The translations under genes were made by a program, and so were the position numbers. A DNA stretch of 64,000 nucleotides from Sporobacter sp963675425 (lineage in GTDB: Bacteria; Bacillota; Clostridia; Oscillospirales; Oscillospiraceae): the NCBI GenBank assembly GCA_963675425.1, contig OY776214.1, positions 2,480,001-2,544,000 on the forward strand. Direction: 5' to 3'. Below are positions 15,414 through 23,746 of this stretch, piece after piece. How positions within the stretch are numbered: the stretch's first letter is position 1; each line of letters begins with the position of its first letter. Below the pieces are notes generated by a model. It was not told the DNA's origin. It did no database searches and worked only from the letters and a program-made list of their open reading frames with translations.

Positions 15414-17570
15414 ATGTATTGCGCGATAATTGGCAGCCTGAAAAATACGGATTGGACAGATGCTGAGGAGCATCGGTGTTTTGCGGAGCAGCTCAGCCTG
15501 CTATTAAACCGGATTAACGATGAATACAGTCAGCAAATCGCTGAAAAGCTTGTACTGACGTCCGGGGATGAGTTTCAGGGGCTTTTCAGAGCAGCCTGGC
15601 CCGTTGTCGGGATGTTTGAACGGTTAATAAGGGAATTGTATCCTCAAAGCGTCCTGATTGGCGTCGGTATCAGCGAGCTGTACACCCGGGCAGATTCAGC
15701 CAGCGGGCTTAGAGTGGACGGTCCTGCCCAAAAATATGCCAGAGAAAGCTTAAACAGCCTTACACCATCGGATTTACGTGCGGCCGGCTACTACGTAGCG
15801 TTTAAAACCGGAACAAATGATGCAATCTTGATGAACACACTCTGCTCAGCCATTTCAGATATGATGAGTGGCTGGACGGACAAGCAGCGTGATACGGTCT
15901 GGAAAACTACGGAATATGCCGGACAGCAAAAGGTGGCCGCCGAGGCGCTCGGCGTCAATCAGTCGACCGTTACCCGCCAGCTCCAGGCGGCTAATTACAT
16001 GGGATATAGGGCGCTGTTAACGGCGCTGGAAGAATATCTGCGCAATGAATACGATATGAGCGTAGAAGAAGAAACGCCGAGCGCCAAGGCGGAAGGTTAT
16101 TACAATACCGGCGTTTACTATTATAAGCGGTTGGATTATGGTAAGGCGCTGGACTATTTGAAAAGAGCCGTTGTCTTGAGAGAAAGTGAACTGGGGCAAA
16201 ATCATCCCGATACGATTGCTGCGTTAAACGTGCTGGGCGATGTGTGCCTGGCCCGGGAAGAGTATGTTGAAGCGCTTGAGAACTATAAAAAAGTCAATCA
16301 GGCCCGTAAGGCAACGCTGGGGAACAAGCATCCCGATACGGCAAAATCCTACAATGATGTGGCAAATGTCTTAAGGGAGCTGGGTGAATGCGATGAGGCG
16401 CTTAAATGGTATAAAAAAGCGCTGGCTATTCGCGAAAATATACAGGGCGGGAATGACCCGGCCGCGGCTAATACCTATGACGACATGGGCCTGATGTACG
16501 CCAAAACGGGCGAATACGAAAAAGCCCTGGATTTAATTGAAAAAGCCATGCTGATCCGGGAAAAATTACTGGGACCAGAGCATCCGGATACGGCTGAATC
16601 CATGAAAAATATGGCGTTGCTCTTTTATGTTCAGGACCACTATGATCTGTCTTTACAATGGCTTGAAAAGGCGCTGGTGATTCAGGAAAAGCGTCTGGGA
16701 CGGGAGCACCCGCGGGTAGCGGATACCTATGGCAAGATCGCTGATAACTATTTCCGCAAAAAAGTATTTAACAAGGCCTTTGAGTGGTATAAAAAAGCCA
16801 TAGACGTCGATAACAGGACCCTGGGAGACGAGCATCCGGCCACAGCGGCCTGCTGCAACGGCCTTGCAGAGGTGTTGTTGAGTGAAAAGAAGCTTGAAGA
16901 GGCGCTTAAATGGTTTAAAAAAGCTTTGAAAATACGTGAAAAAACGCCAGGTGTGGAGCATCCCGACACGGCGGAGACGTATGAAGGGATTGCCGGTGTT
17001 TATAAAGCCGGCGGTGATCTGCAGCAGGCGGTAGAATGGTATAAAAAAGCGGCGGACGTGCTGGAACGGGCGCTCGGCGGAACGCATCCGGCTTTAGTAG
17101 GTACCTATGAGAATCTGGCGGATATCTATTTAAGCATCAGCGACAACATCCAGTCAATGATGTGGCTGAAAAAAGCGCTTCGTATCAATGAAAGATTTTA
17201 TGGCCCCGCACACCTGGATACAGCTGGGAATTATAATAAAATTGCCTGGGTTTACTATAACGACGGCGACCTGGAAGAAGCGCTCAAATGGATGGAAAGA
17301 ACCAGAAGAATCTATGAAAAGCTTTTGGGTGATGCGCATCCTGATACGGCCGCAATATACGCCAGCATGGGCAATCTTTACAGAGAAAACGGCGAAACTG
17401 AAAATGCGCTGCATTATTTGCTGAACGCGCTCAATATTTATTCTAATGCGAACCAGTCGGCCGGGGAGCCTGTGAAGCTCCTGCTTAAAAACATCTCGGA
17501 GCTGTATCAGGAGAAGATGGACTTTGAAAAGGCCTACCAATACATGAAGATGCTTACCGAGATCACGTAG
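15414..17570 (+). CDS. SatD-HTH-TPR fusion protein
   Basis: 718 aa from ATG 15414 (promoter just upstream; starts at MYCAIIGSLKN, matching the family start M-Y-x-A-I-I-G). Residues 1-215 resemble the SatD family: LTSGDEFQGLF at 49-58, then an HTH at about 171-195 (QQKVAAEALGVNQSTVTRQL). SatD proteins normally end here. From about 225 to the end there are about eleven 42-residue TPRs of the kinesin-light-chain type, each with EHPDTA and AL.WYKKAL.I. Predicted cytosolic. TPRs would form a binding superhelix, so this may be a ligand- or partner-controlled DNA-binding protein. The function is not known. Confidence 0.78.
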   Translation: MYCAIIGSLKNTDWTDAEEHRCFAEQLSLLLNRINDEYSQQIAEKLVLTSGDEFQGLFRAAWPVVGMFERLIRELYPQSVLIGVGISELYTRADSASGLRVDGPAQKYARESLNSLTPSDLRAAGYYVAFKTGTNDAILMNTLCSAISDMMSGWTDKQRDTVWKTTEYAGQQKVAAEALGVNQSTVTRQLQAANYMGYRALLTALEEYLRNEYDMSVEEETPSAKAEGYYNTGVYYYKRLDYGKALDYLKRAVVLRESELGQNHPDTIAALNVLGDVCLAREEYVEALENYKKVNQARKATLGNKHPDTAKSYNDVANVLRELGECDEALKWYKKALAIRENIQGGNDPAAANTYDDMGLMYAKTGEYEKALDLIEKAMLIREKLLGPEHPDTAESMKNMALLFYVQDHYDLSLQWLEKALVIQEKRLGREHPRVADTYGKIADNYFRKKVFNKAFEWYKKAIDVDNRTLGDEHPATAACCNGLAEVLLSEKKLEEALKWFKKALKIREKTPGVEHPDTAETYEGIAGVYKAGGDLQQAVEWYKKAADVLERALGGTHPALVGTYENLADIYLSISDNIQSMMWLKKALRINERFYGPAHLDTAGNYNKIAWVYYNDGDLEEALKWMERTRRIYEKLLGDAHPDTAAIYASMGNLYRENGETENALHYLLNALNIYSNANQSAGEPVKLLLKNISELYQEKMDFEKAYQYMKMLTEIT

Positions 17571-17662
17571 AACTGAGAAGTTGTTATTTAAAATCGACGG
17601 ATATTACCCTTAAATCAATGCAACGAAATGACGAACGCGCCTGGAAATAGGAGAGAATTAAA

Positions 17663-18595
17663 ATGGACTGGCTGGAAGTCACTGTTTACAATAAAAACGG
17701 CAACCTGGATGAGCTTATTGAAAACCTGGAGGAACTAAACGTCGGCGGCCTCGTCATAAACGACGAGGCGTCCATCCGTGAATATCTGGAAGGCAATCCC
17801 ACTGCCTGGGATTACGTGGACGATGAGGTGTTTAAAAACGTCCGGACCGGCTCATCGGCGCAGTTTTATCTGGAAGACAGCGCGGAAGGCCGCCGGCTGC
17901 TGGAAAACTGCCGCGCCGCGCTCCCGGATACGACTATAGAGACAAACCGGGTCCGGGATGAGGATTGGATGAACAACTGGCGGCAGTATTTTAAGCCCAT
18001 CGAGATTGGCGAAAGGCTGCTGATCGTTCCGGCCTGGGAAGAGGCCCCGACGGATACCGGCAGAATCATCCTCCGCGTCGAGCCGGGACAGGCGTTCGGC
18101 ACGGGTGCGCATGCGTCCACGAGTCTTTGCCTGTCGGCCCTTGAAAAGATTCAGGGGGAAAAGGTGCTTGATCTGGGCTGCGGCAGCGGCATACTGGCCG
18201 TCGGTGCGTTGCTGTTTGGCGCGGACGAAGCCATTTGCTGTGATATTGCCGAGGACGCGGCAGCTGTATGCCGGGATAACGCACGGCTCAATGACCTTGA
18301 TGAGCGGCGCATCCGGGCGCTTACCTGCGACATCTTAGATGAGCGGGCGCTCCGCGCGGCAACAGGCGGCGCTCGTTTTGATATTGTATTTGCAAACATC
18401 ATTGCCGATGTCATTATACAGTTGGGGCCTCAGGTCAAAGACCTTTTAACGCCGGACGGCGTTTTTATCTGCTCCGGCATCATCGACGGCCGTCAGAATG
18501 AGGTTAAAACCGCGCTTGACGAAAATGGCTTGCAGCTGACAGGGGCGTATGCGAAGGACGGCTGGCATATGCTTACGGCGCGACGTATTGTTTGA
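17663..18595 (+). CDS. prmA: Ribosomal protein L11 methyltransferase
   Basis: 310 aa, ribosome site AGGAGA. It trimethylates ribosomal protein L11 using S-adenosylmethionine. The N-terminal substrate-recognition domain starts MDWLEVTVYN. The linker WMNNWRQYFKP and the motif EPGQAFGTGAHASTSLCL are hallmark PrmA sequences. The SAM site is VLDLGCGSGILAVGA and the catalytic-domain motif is DIVFANIIADVI. Length and motif order are normal. The next gene starts 48 bp downstream in the same direction. Confidence 0.95.
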   Translation: MDWLEVTVYNKNGNLDELIENLEELNVGGLVINDEASIREYLEGNPTAWDYVDDEVFKNVRTGSSAQFYLEDSAEGRRLLENCRAALPDTTIETNRVRDEDWMNNWRQYFKPIEIGERLLIVPAWEEAPTDTGRIILRVEPGQAFGTGAHASTSLCLSALEKIQGEKVLDLGCGSGILAVGALLFGADEAICCDIAEDAAAVCRDNARLNDLDERRIRALTCDILDERALRAATGGARFDIVFANIIADVIIQLGPQVKDLLTPDGVFICSGIIDGRQNEVKTALDENGLQLTGAYAKDGWHMLTARRIV

Positions 18596-18642
18596 GCCTG
18601 GGCTCTGTGATAAAATGACGGATGCGAAAGGGGGCGGCCGTT

Positions 18643-19776
18643 GTGAAAAAGAAAATTGTGACCGTGGTTCTGGTTCTTTGCATGGCGCTGACGCTCCTGG
18701 CACCCGCTGCCACGGCCGCCGGTACCGTCTACTTCTGCGGTGTTAACGACAAGCTGCTGCCGCTCAATGATCAGATGATTCCGCTGGATGTCGGCAGCGA
18801 GGTATACCTGCCTTATAAGATGTTTACGGCCTCTGAAACGAAACTTGGCGTCTTTTGCGCCGTTTCAGGCGATCAAAGCAGTCTGCTCCTGTATAATACG
18901 GATAAGCGCCTGATTTTTGACATTTGGGGGGGCACTATAACGGATCAAAACGACTCGGCGTATTATTACAATGTGCGAGTCGCCAACGGTACGGTTTATC
19001 TGCCAGCGTCACTTATCTGTTCATTTTTCGGCCTGACGATGACCTTTATTCTGGGCGATCCAGCACCGGTCATCCGGATTAAAAACGCATCCGCCGTTTA
19101 TAATGACAAGACGTTTCACGGTATGTACGAGAGTGATATGCAGTCGGCTTACAACAATTACGTCGGTCATCCCAATGATGGCCAGCCGGCGACCGTCTCG
19201 CCATCGCCTTCGCCAGGGCACGCGCCTACACACGAAAACGATACCATCTATTTAAGTTTTACGGATTTGACCGCGGGACAGCTGGACTTGCTGTTGGATA
19301 TACTCGATACGTCGGAGTATAAATGCGGCTTTTTTATCGCGGCCGACGAGATTGCCGATAATGCCGATCTTCTGCGCCGTGCCGCGGGCGCCGGTAATAT
19401 GCTTGGCGTCTGGCTCAATGATGGTACGTATAAGGAGTATCAGGCTGCGTCCGCGCTGCTTTTCGAGGCTACTAAGATCCAGACGCTTTTTGTCTCGGCT
19501 GGCGGCGATACGCGCACACAAGCCGAGGAAATGGCACAAGAAAAAGGGCTTATATTCTGCAATACGGATAGCGTGTACGATGAAACATCGGCGCTAACGC
19601 TGCCGGGTATCACCGAGGGACTCGGCTCACAGGGACCCGGCGGGCAGAGCCTGAGCTTTGTCTGCTCGGAAACAATCATAACGATGCTTCCAGCGCTTTT
19701 GACATATTTAATGAATAATAAATATGACGTGCGGCGGATTACGGAGACGAGCCGGCCGCCTGTTGCAGCCGAATAG
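18643..19776 (+). CDS. Exported protein: stalk-like domain plus degenerate NodB-like domain
   Basis: 377 aa from GTG 18643, preceded by AAAGGGGGC, which makes the signal peptide start VKKKIVTVVLVLCMALTLLA and end at ATAAG. Residues about 30-150 resemble the copper-amine-oxidase-N-type beta domain common in clostridial exoproteins (PLDVGSEVYLPYKMF, GTVYLPASLICSFFGLT). A Pro/Ser linker follows. The C-terminal half follows the layout of a polysaccharide deacetylase: TIYLSFTDL where TFDDGP is expected, LLDILDTSEYKCGFFI for KATFF, and LGVWLND where the HT..H metal ligands should be. The catalytic Asp and His residues look lost, so a binding role is likelier than enzymatic activity. Confidence 0.7.
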   Translation: MKKKIVTVVLVLCMALTLLAPAATAAGTVYFCGVNDKLLPLNDQMIPLDVGSEVYLPYKMFTASETKLGVFCAVSGDQSSLLLYNTDKRLIFDIWGGTITDQNDSAYYYNVRVANGTVYLPASLICSFFGLTMTFILGDPAPVIRIKNASAVYNDKTFHGMYESDMQSAYNNYVGHPNDGQPATVSPSPSPGHAPTHENDTIYLSFTDLTAGQLDLLLDILDTSEYKCGFFIAADEIADNADLLRRAAGAGNMLGVWLNDGTYKEYQAASALLFEATKIQTLFVSAGGDTRTQAEEMAQEKGLIFCNTDSVYDETSALTLPGITEGLGSQGPGGQSLSFVCSETIITMLPALLTYLMNNKYDVRRITETSRPPVAAE

Positions 19777-19803
19777 AAGGCGTAACGGAGGAAGGGAACT
19801 ATC

Positions 19804-20556
19804 ATGGATTATAAGCTCAAGGCGGTTGTTCTGGCCGCCGGAAAAGGAACGCGATTACAGTCGAACGCAGAGCAACTGCCCAAGGTGATGCGCCGGGCAA
19901 ATGGCAGGCCGCTGCTGGAATACGTTCTGAAGGCCATCTCATTTATCGGCGAGAAGAATACCGTTTTAGTGGTCGGCTATAAAAAAGAGGATGTTTTGTC
20001 CCGGTTCGGCGCGTACCCCTTTACCATTCAGGACAAACAGCTGGGCACGGGCCACGCTGTCGCGTCTGCCGAGGAGCAGCTGCGCGGCTTTAACGGCGGC
20101 GTATTAGTTTGCTGCGGCGATATGCCGCTTTTAACAAGGGAAACATACACGGCGCTGGCCGACGTCCATTTTAATGAACAAAACGCCTGCACCATTCTGT
20201 CCGGTGCCACGGATGAACGGTTGCCCTACGGACGGCTCGTCCGGGATGATGCCGGCGGGTTTTTGAAGCTTGTGGAGGAAAAGGACTGTACGAGCGAGGA
20301 GCTTATGATCCGTGAGCTCAACGCGGGTGTTTATATATTTGACGCGCAGAAGCTCCTGCCAGCTTTGACAAAGCTGAAAAATGACAACGCGCAGGGGGAG
20401 TATTACCTGACGGATGTTCCCGCCATTATGCGCGGCGAGGGCGAAAGAATCGGCGTGTGCCGGCGCGAGCTGGGCAGCGAACTCATCGGCGTCAACACAG
20501 CCGAGCAGCTGGCACAAGTGGAAAGTATTCTGCGATCCCGCCAGCCGGGGAAATAA
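19804..20556 (+). CDS. GlmU-like nucleotidyltransferase (pyrophosphorylase domain only)
   Basis: 250 aa, ribosome site GGAGGAAGG. It has the nucleotidyltransferase signature LKAVVLAAGKGTRLQS, K at PKVM, GTGHAVASAEE (GlmU-type uridine pocket), CCGDMPLL (metal Asp), YGRLVRD, EEKDCT and LNAGVYIF, followed by GEYYLTDV. This is the uridylyltransferase half of GlmU. The left-handed helix acetyltransferase half is absent. Probably makes UDP-GlcNAc or a related UDP-sugar. Whether it is the cell's main enzyme cannot be told. Confidence 0.83.
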   Translation: MDYKLKAVVLAAGKGTRLQSNAEQLPKVMRRANGRPLLEYVLKAISFIGEKNTVLVVGYKKEDVLSRFGAYPFTIQDKQLGTGHAVASAEEQLRGFNGGVLVCCGDMPLLTRETYTALADVHFNEQNACTILSGATDERLPYGRLVRDDAGGFLKLVEEKDCTSEELMIRELNAGVYIFDAQKLLPALTKLKNDNAQGEYYLTDVPAIMRGEGERIGVCRRELGSELIGVNTAEQLAQVESILRSRQPGK

Positions 20557-20609
20557 CTCCGCAGCGTGATAATACTTAATAAGGGCTGGAAAGAACATCG
20601 CGTTTCGTA

Positions 20610-20641
20610 TTGACAACCACCCGGCTAAGTGCTACTATAAT
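20610..20641 (+). promoter_or_regulatory. Promoter for tRNA-Leu
   Basis: TTGACA at 20610 with TACTAT at 20633 (17-bp spacer) or TATAAT at 20636 (20-bp spacer). It lies about 60 bp before the tRNA. Confidence 0.65.
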
Positions 20642-20701
20642 TCAAGTTTGAGCGCGCGACCGATAAACTTATGCAAAGCGCTGAAGCGCGCGTTTTTAAA
20701 C

Positions 20702-20787
20702 GCCGGTGTGGCGGAACTGGCAGACGCCCGGGACTTAAAATCCCGTGAGGTTAATTCCTCGTACCGGTTCGAGCCCGGTCACCGGCA
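20702..20787 (+). tRNA. tRNA-Leu (anticodon UAA)
   Basis: Class II tRNA with a long variable arm: acceptor GCCGGTG paired with CACCGGC, anticodon arm GGGA-CTTAAAA-TCCC (anticodon TAA), variable arm GTGAGGTTAATTCCTC, T arm CCGG-TTCGAGC-CCGG, discriminator A. CCA is not encoded. Confidence 0.96.
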
Positions 20788-20821
20788 CTATCCCAAATGA
20801 ACCTCGAATGTTCATAAGGAC

Positions 20822-20856
20822 AAAAACAGGCTGACGATATGTCGGCCTGTTTTTGT
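20822..20856 (+). terminator. Terminator after tRNA-Leu
   Basis: AACAGGCTGAC..GTCGGCCTGTT stem followed by a T-rich run. Near-symmetric, so it could also serve the convergent AraC gene. Confidence 0.75.
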
Positions 20857-20903
20857 TCGTTAAACACATGTTTTTGACTTGGTGTTTATCTTAGCGCTCT
20901 TCG

Positions 20904-21767
20904 TTATGACTTTTTGACAATGGGCAGCCAGACCTCAAATACGGCGTTTTGCGGATCGGCGTTCTGATAGACTTCGATATCCGGCGCGCTTGCGTACTCA
21001 TAACCGGAAGCGGGCAGCCATTCCGTAACAATGCGTTTTTCAAGTTCCTGAATGGAAACTGGCATGGTCCCTTTCCCCGGGAAAACGGCCCATGTGCTGG
21101 CTGGGACCGTATACGCGCACAGGTCCGGAAAATCCTCCGGTATCGGCAGGTCGCTTCTTACAGAAATATAGTATTCCCACGCCTCCTCGCCCGAGCAGGC
21201 ACTCACGCCTAAAACACCATTCGGCTCTCCGGTTATCAGCGAGCACAGCTTTGGTATTGCGCCCGACTGTGAAACCTTTTGCCAGAACATCGGCACGGAC
21301 TGAAAATTTTTTTCAATATCCTTGTCCAGCTGCGTTTTGAGTCCTACGATTCGAAAGGCCTCTTTTTTCTCAATACGGTAATCCATTTTCGCATCTCCTT
21401 TAATTGAAATATGAAAGCTGATGCGTGGATAGGTATTCAGGGTAACGCCTGTTTCTTTTGCCGCTGTAGGCGGTACTCCGTGTACGCTTTGAAACGCACG
21501 GTTGAATGCGGTCGGTGAATCATACCCAAAGCGCAGCGCCAGATCAATCACCTTGACAGTGCTTTGCTGGAGCTCGAAAGCGGCAAGCGTCATGCGTCTT
21601 CGACGGATATACTCCGACAAAGGAACACCCGCAATATAGGAGAACATCCGTTGAAAATGAAATGTAGAGCAGCATGCGATTTTTGCCGCCTCATCATAAC
21701 GGATTTCCTCAGCAAGATGTTCTTCAATATAATCGACCGCATGATTGAGCCGTTCCAGCCATTCCAC
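20904..21767 (-). CDS. AraC-family regulator with GyrI-like effector domain
   Basis: 287 aa from GTG 21767, chosen because AGGAGGTGAT lies 2 bases upstream; an ATG 18 bp further up would place this site inside the gene. Residues 1-110 carry two AraC helix-turn-helix motifs (YDEAAKIACCSTFHFQRMFSYIAGVPLSEYIRRRR and KVIDLALRFGYDSPTAFNRAFQSVHGVPP). Residues 130-285 are a GyrI-like small-molecule-binding domain (MDYRIEKKEAFRIVGLK, IPEDFPDLCAYTVPASTWAVF, YASAPDIEVY). Proteins of this design respond to drugs or toxic metabolites. The effector and targets are unknown. Confidence 0.9.
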   Translation of the reverse strand: MEWLERLNHAVDYIEEHLAEEIRYDEAAKIACCSTFHFQRMFSYIAGVPLSEYIRRRRMTLAAFELQQSTVKVIDLALRFGYDSPTAFNRAFQSVHGVPPTAAKETGVTLNTYPRISFHISIKGDAKMDYRIEKKEAFRIVGLKTQLDKDIEKNFQSVPMFWQKVSQSGAIPKLCSLITGEPNGVLGVSACSGEEAWEYYISVRSDLPIPEDFPDLCAYTVPASTWAVFPGKGTMPVSIQELEKRIVTEWLPASGYEYASAPDIEVYQNADPQNAVFEVWLPIVKKS

Positions 21768-21983
21768 GCAATCACCTCCTGACAATTAAAGTATATCAGT
21801 AGAAAAAGCAATTTCCTCTGAATCAATGCACAAAAAAGAGAGTCTTGCTTATTTGAATATATCAGACGTATAACGCAAAGACAAGAAGGGATACGCACAG
21901 TTACTCCAGCCATATGTTACAGCCTGCATTGTCAAGCGTTATTTAGACAGGTTTGACGCTTTACAAGACTTATTAACTGTCAA

Positions 21984-22020
21984 TTAAAAAGAAGCCGCCG
22001 CTTTTGAGAGCGATGGCTTC
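21984..22020 (-). terminator. Terminator after binding protein 1
   Basis: On the minus strand, GAAGCCatCGCTCTC..AAAAGCGgcGGCTTC is followed by TTTTTAATT. It lies 18 bp past the stop codon. Confidence 0.8.
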
Positions 22021-22037
22021 TGTGTTTTTTCAGCCTG

Positions 22038-23267
22038 TCAGCCGGGGTAGGGAAGGTCCATGCCGGCTATTTCGGCAATGCCGTTAAAGTAATTCTTATA
22101 ATTGTCTTTTGTGACGACCTGGCTGGCTGTGGTGTAAAACGCGGCGGTATCGCCGCCCTTGAGCATATCGGGCCACAGGCTGCCCGGCGTCGATACGCCG
22201 TCGATCATGGCGACGAGGCCGCAGACGGTAGGCGCGGCGTAAAGATAGTTTGATATGGCAAGGCAGCAGACCCACGAGCCGTTATATCCCGTTTCCCATT
22301 CCGAGCACAGAATGTCGCTGCCAACGTCGGTAATCAGCATATGATCTTCAATGTTCAGAGATTCGGCGGCGCGCGCGGCGCCCTGCGAGTACATTTCGAG
22401 GCAGGATGTTACAAACCAGTACTCAACCTCGGGATGCCCGGCGACGATGGCCGCGACCTGATTATAGCCGGCGTCTGCCGTCAGGTCGGACGAAGTGGCA
22501 CAATCGGCTACGAAGATATTGTCTGTGTTGTCGGGGAATAATTTGGCAAACAGCGCTTCGGCGCCGTCGCCGCGGTCCTTCAGATCGATGCTGGTGGTAT
22601 ACGTCAGGCTGATGAGGCCCAGCTTGGAGGTGTCCGCGTCACCCCAGTATGTTTTATAGTTGTCATACAGCCATTGCAGCGTGATTTCCCCGGCTTCGTA
22701 TTGATCCAGACCGATGGTAGGTACGATCGAGTGGTCGTCTTCGTCTAGGATGGAATTGAACAGGCTTATATACGGGATTCCCGTATCGTCCAAGACTTCT
22801 GTGATGCGGTCCTTGGCGGCCGTGTCGTAAGAGACAATGAAACCATCGATCCCCTGCGTTGCGAATATTTCAAAGTTTGTTATGAAGGCGTCCAGATCTC
22901 CTTCGGTCGTTGTCGGCGTGATGGTAAAGTTCAGCGTATCGCCGAAAGCGCTGAAGGATTGCGTCATCATTTCAAACAGCAGCAGTGTACTTGGATAGGT
23001 ATAATATATATTGTAAGTATCTCTGGACTGAGGATCGATGCCGGAATAGAAAAAGCCGATTTCATCACGGTTTTGAGAAGGGTCAGCCGGGTCTTGTGAT
23101 CCTGCGGCTTCGGACGTTTCGGAATGGATTTCGGGGGTCGGAACGGATGAATCTGATGCGGTGTCATCCGGTGGCGGGGAGGATGCTGTTTCGGCCGTAT
23201 CGCCGGAACATGCGCAACATGTAATAACCCAAATAAGCGCTGCAATAACAGATAAGAACCTTTTCAT
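22038..23267 (-). CDS. Substrate-binding lipoprotein 1 (sugar-type, PBP1 fold)
   Basis: 409 aa from ATG 23267 (GGAGGAG 6 bases upstream), giving a lipoprotein signal MKRFLSVIAALIWVITCCAC. After a Ser/Asp/Pro-rich linker comes a periplasmic-binding-protein type 1 domain: GIDPQSRDTYNIYYTYPST, ATQGIDGFIVSYDTAAKDRI, VLDDTGIPYISLFNS, VEYWFVTSCLEMYSQGAARA, ITDVGSDILCSEW. It resembles RbsB-like sugar binders but has family-specific blocks (QWLYDNYKTYWGD, SCLAISNYLYAAP). Three close paralogs follow. No permease or ATPase gene is nearby. It has its own promoter with the shared GTCAAYGnnCTTAC box. Confidence 0.85.
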   Translation of the reverse strand: MKRFLSVIAALIWVITCCACSGDTAETASSPPPDDTASDSSVPTPEIHSETSEAAGSQDPADPSQNRDEIGFFYSGIDPQSRDTYNIYYTYPSTLLLFEMMTQSFSAFGDTLNFTITPTTTEGDLDAFITNFEIFATQGIDGFIVSYDTAAKDRITEVLDDTGIPYISLFNSILDEDDHSIVPTIGLDQYEAGEITLQWLYDNYKTYWGDADTSKLGLISLTYTTSIDLKDRGDGAEALFAKLFPDNTDNIFVADCATSSDLTADAGYNQVAAIVAGHPEVEYWFVTSCLEMYSQGAARAAESLNIEDHMLITDVGSDILCSEWETGYNGSWVCCLAISNYLYAAPTVCGLVAMIDGVSTPGSLWPDMLKGGDTAAFYTTASQVVTKDNYKNYFNGIAEIAGMDLPYPG

Positions 23268-23746
23268 TTTCTCCTCCTTCAGAATAATAATATCTGAACG
23301 GCAGGCAAATGCATCAATCCCCGCCTCGTTCAGGACTTCTTCGAAAAACATCGAAAAACAGATAAATATTAGTTATTTTGCTGCAATAATGTGCTGTTTA
23401 AGTCTAAGCATTATTATAAAACATACAAACACTGGTGTAAAACTACACTTGTGTCAACGACCTTACATTTATGGCATACTGCCAGCCTGTACGTCTCGGG
23501 CGCGGTTGAAGCAGCTTGGCCGCGTCCGTTTCATGAAAGAGAAGCCCCCGCTTTAGAAGCGGGGGCTCAGACTGCAGACAAAGCCGCTAAAGGGATTGTC
23601 CGATAGCGGCTTTGAGCATTTTTCGCTGAAAAAAAGAAAATCAGTAAAAACGAAGAGTTAGACAAGATAACCTAGCATTCATGTTCGTTAGTTTTTTGAG
23701 ATTCAGGCGTGCGTAAGAGCGCGCGGCTTTCATCTCCATTATATTG
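23268..23746. other. Intergenic region between binding proteins 1 and 2
   Basis: Apart from the promoter of binding protein 1, it holds a GC hairpin (AGCCCCCGCTT/AAGCGGGGGCT, 23543-23569). Next to it is a second strong stem, CAAAGCCGCTA..TAGCGGCTTTG (23579-23616), preceded by AGACTGCAGA. That resembles the outer GACTGTCGACAAAGC of the 161-bp repeats elsewhere in the window. No gene is seen. Confidence 0.5.
23413..23467 (-). promoter_or_regulatory. Regulated promoter of binding protein 1
   Basis: On the minus strand: TTTACA (23436-23441), 17-bp spacer, TATAAT (23413-23418). Beyond the -35 on the plus-strand reading, GTCAACGACCTTAC lies at 23453-23466, exactly 40 bp from the -10. The same box and offset occur at the promoters of binding protein 2 and the SDR operon. 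GTGT(A/C)AA half-sites repeat at 23435 and 23451. Confidence 0.75.
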
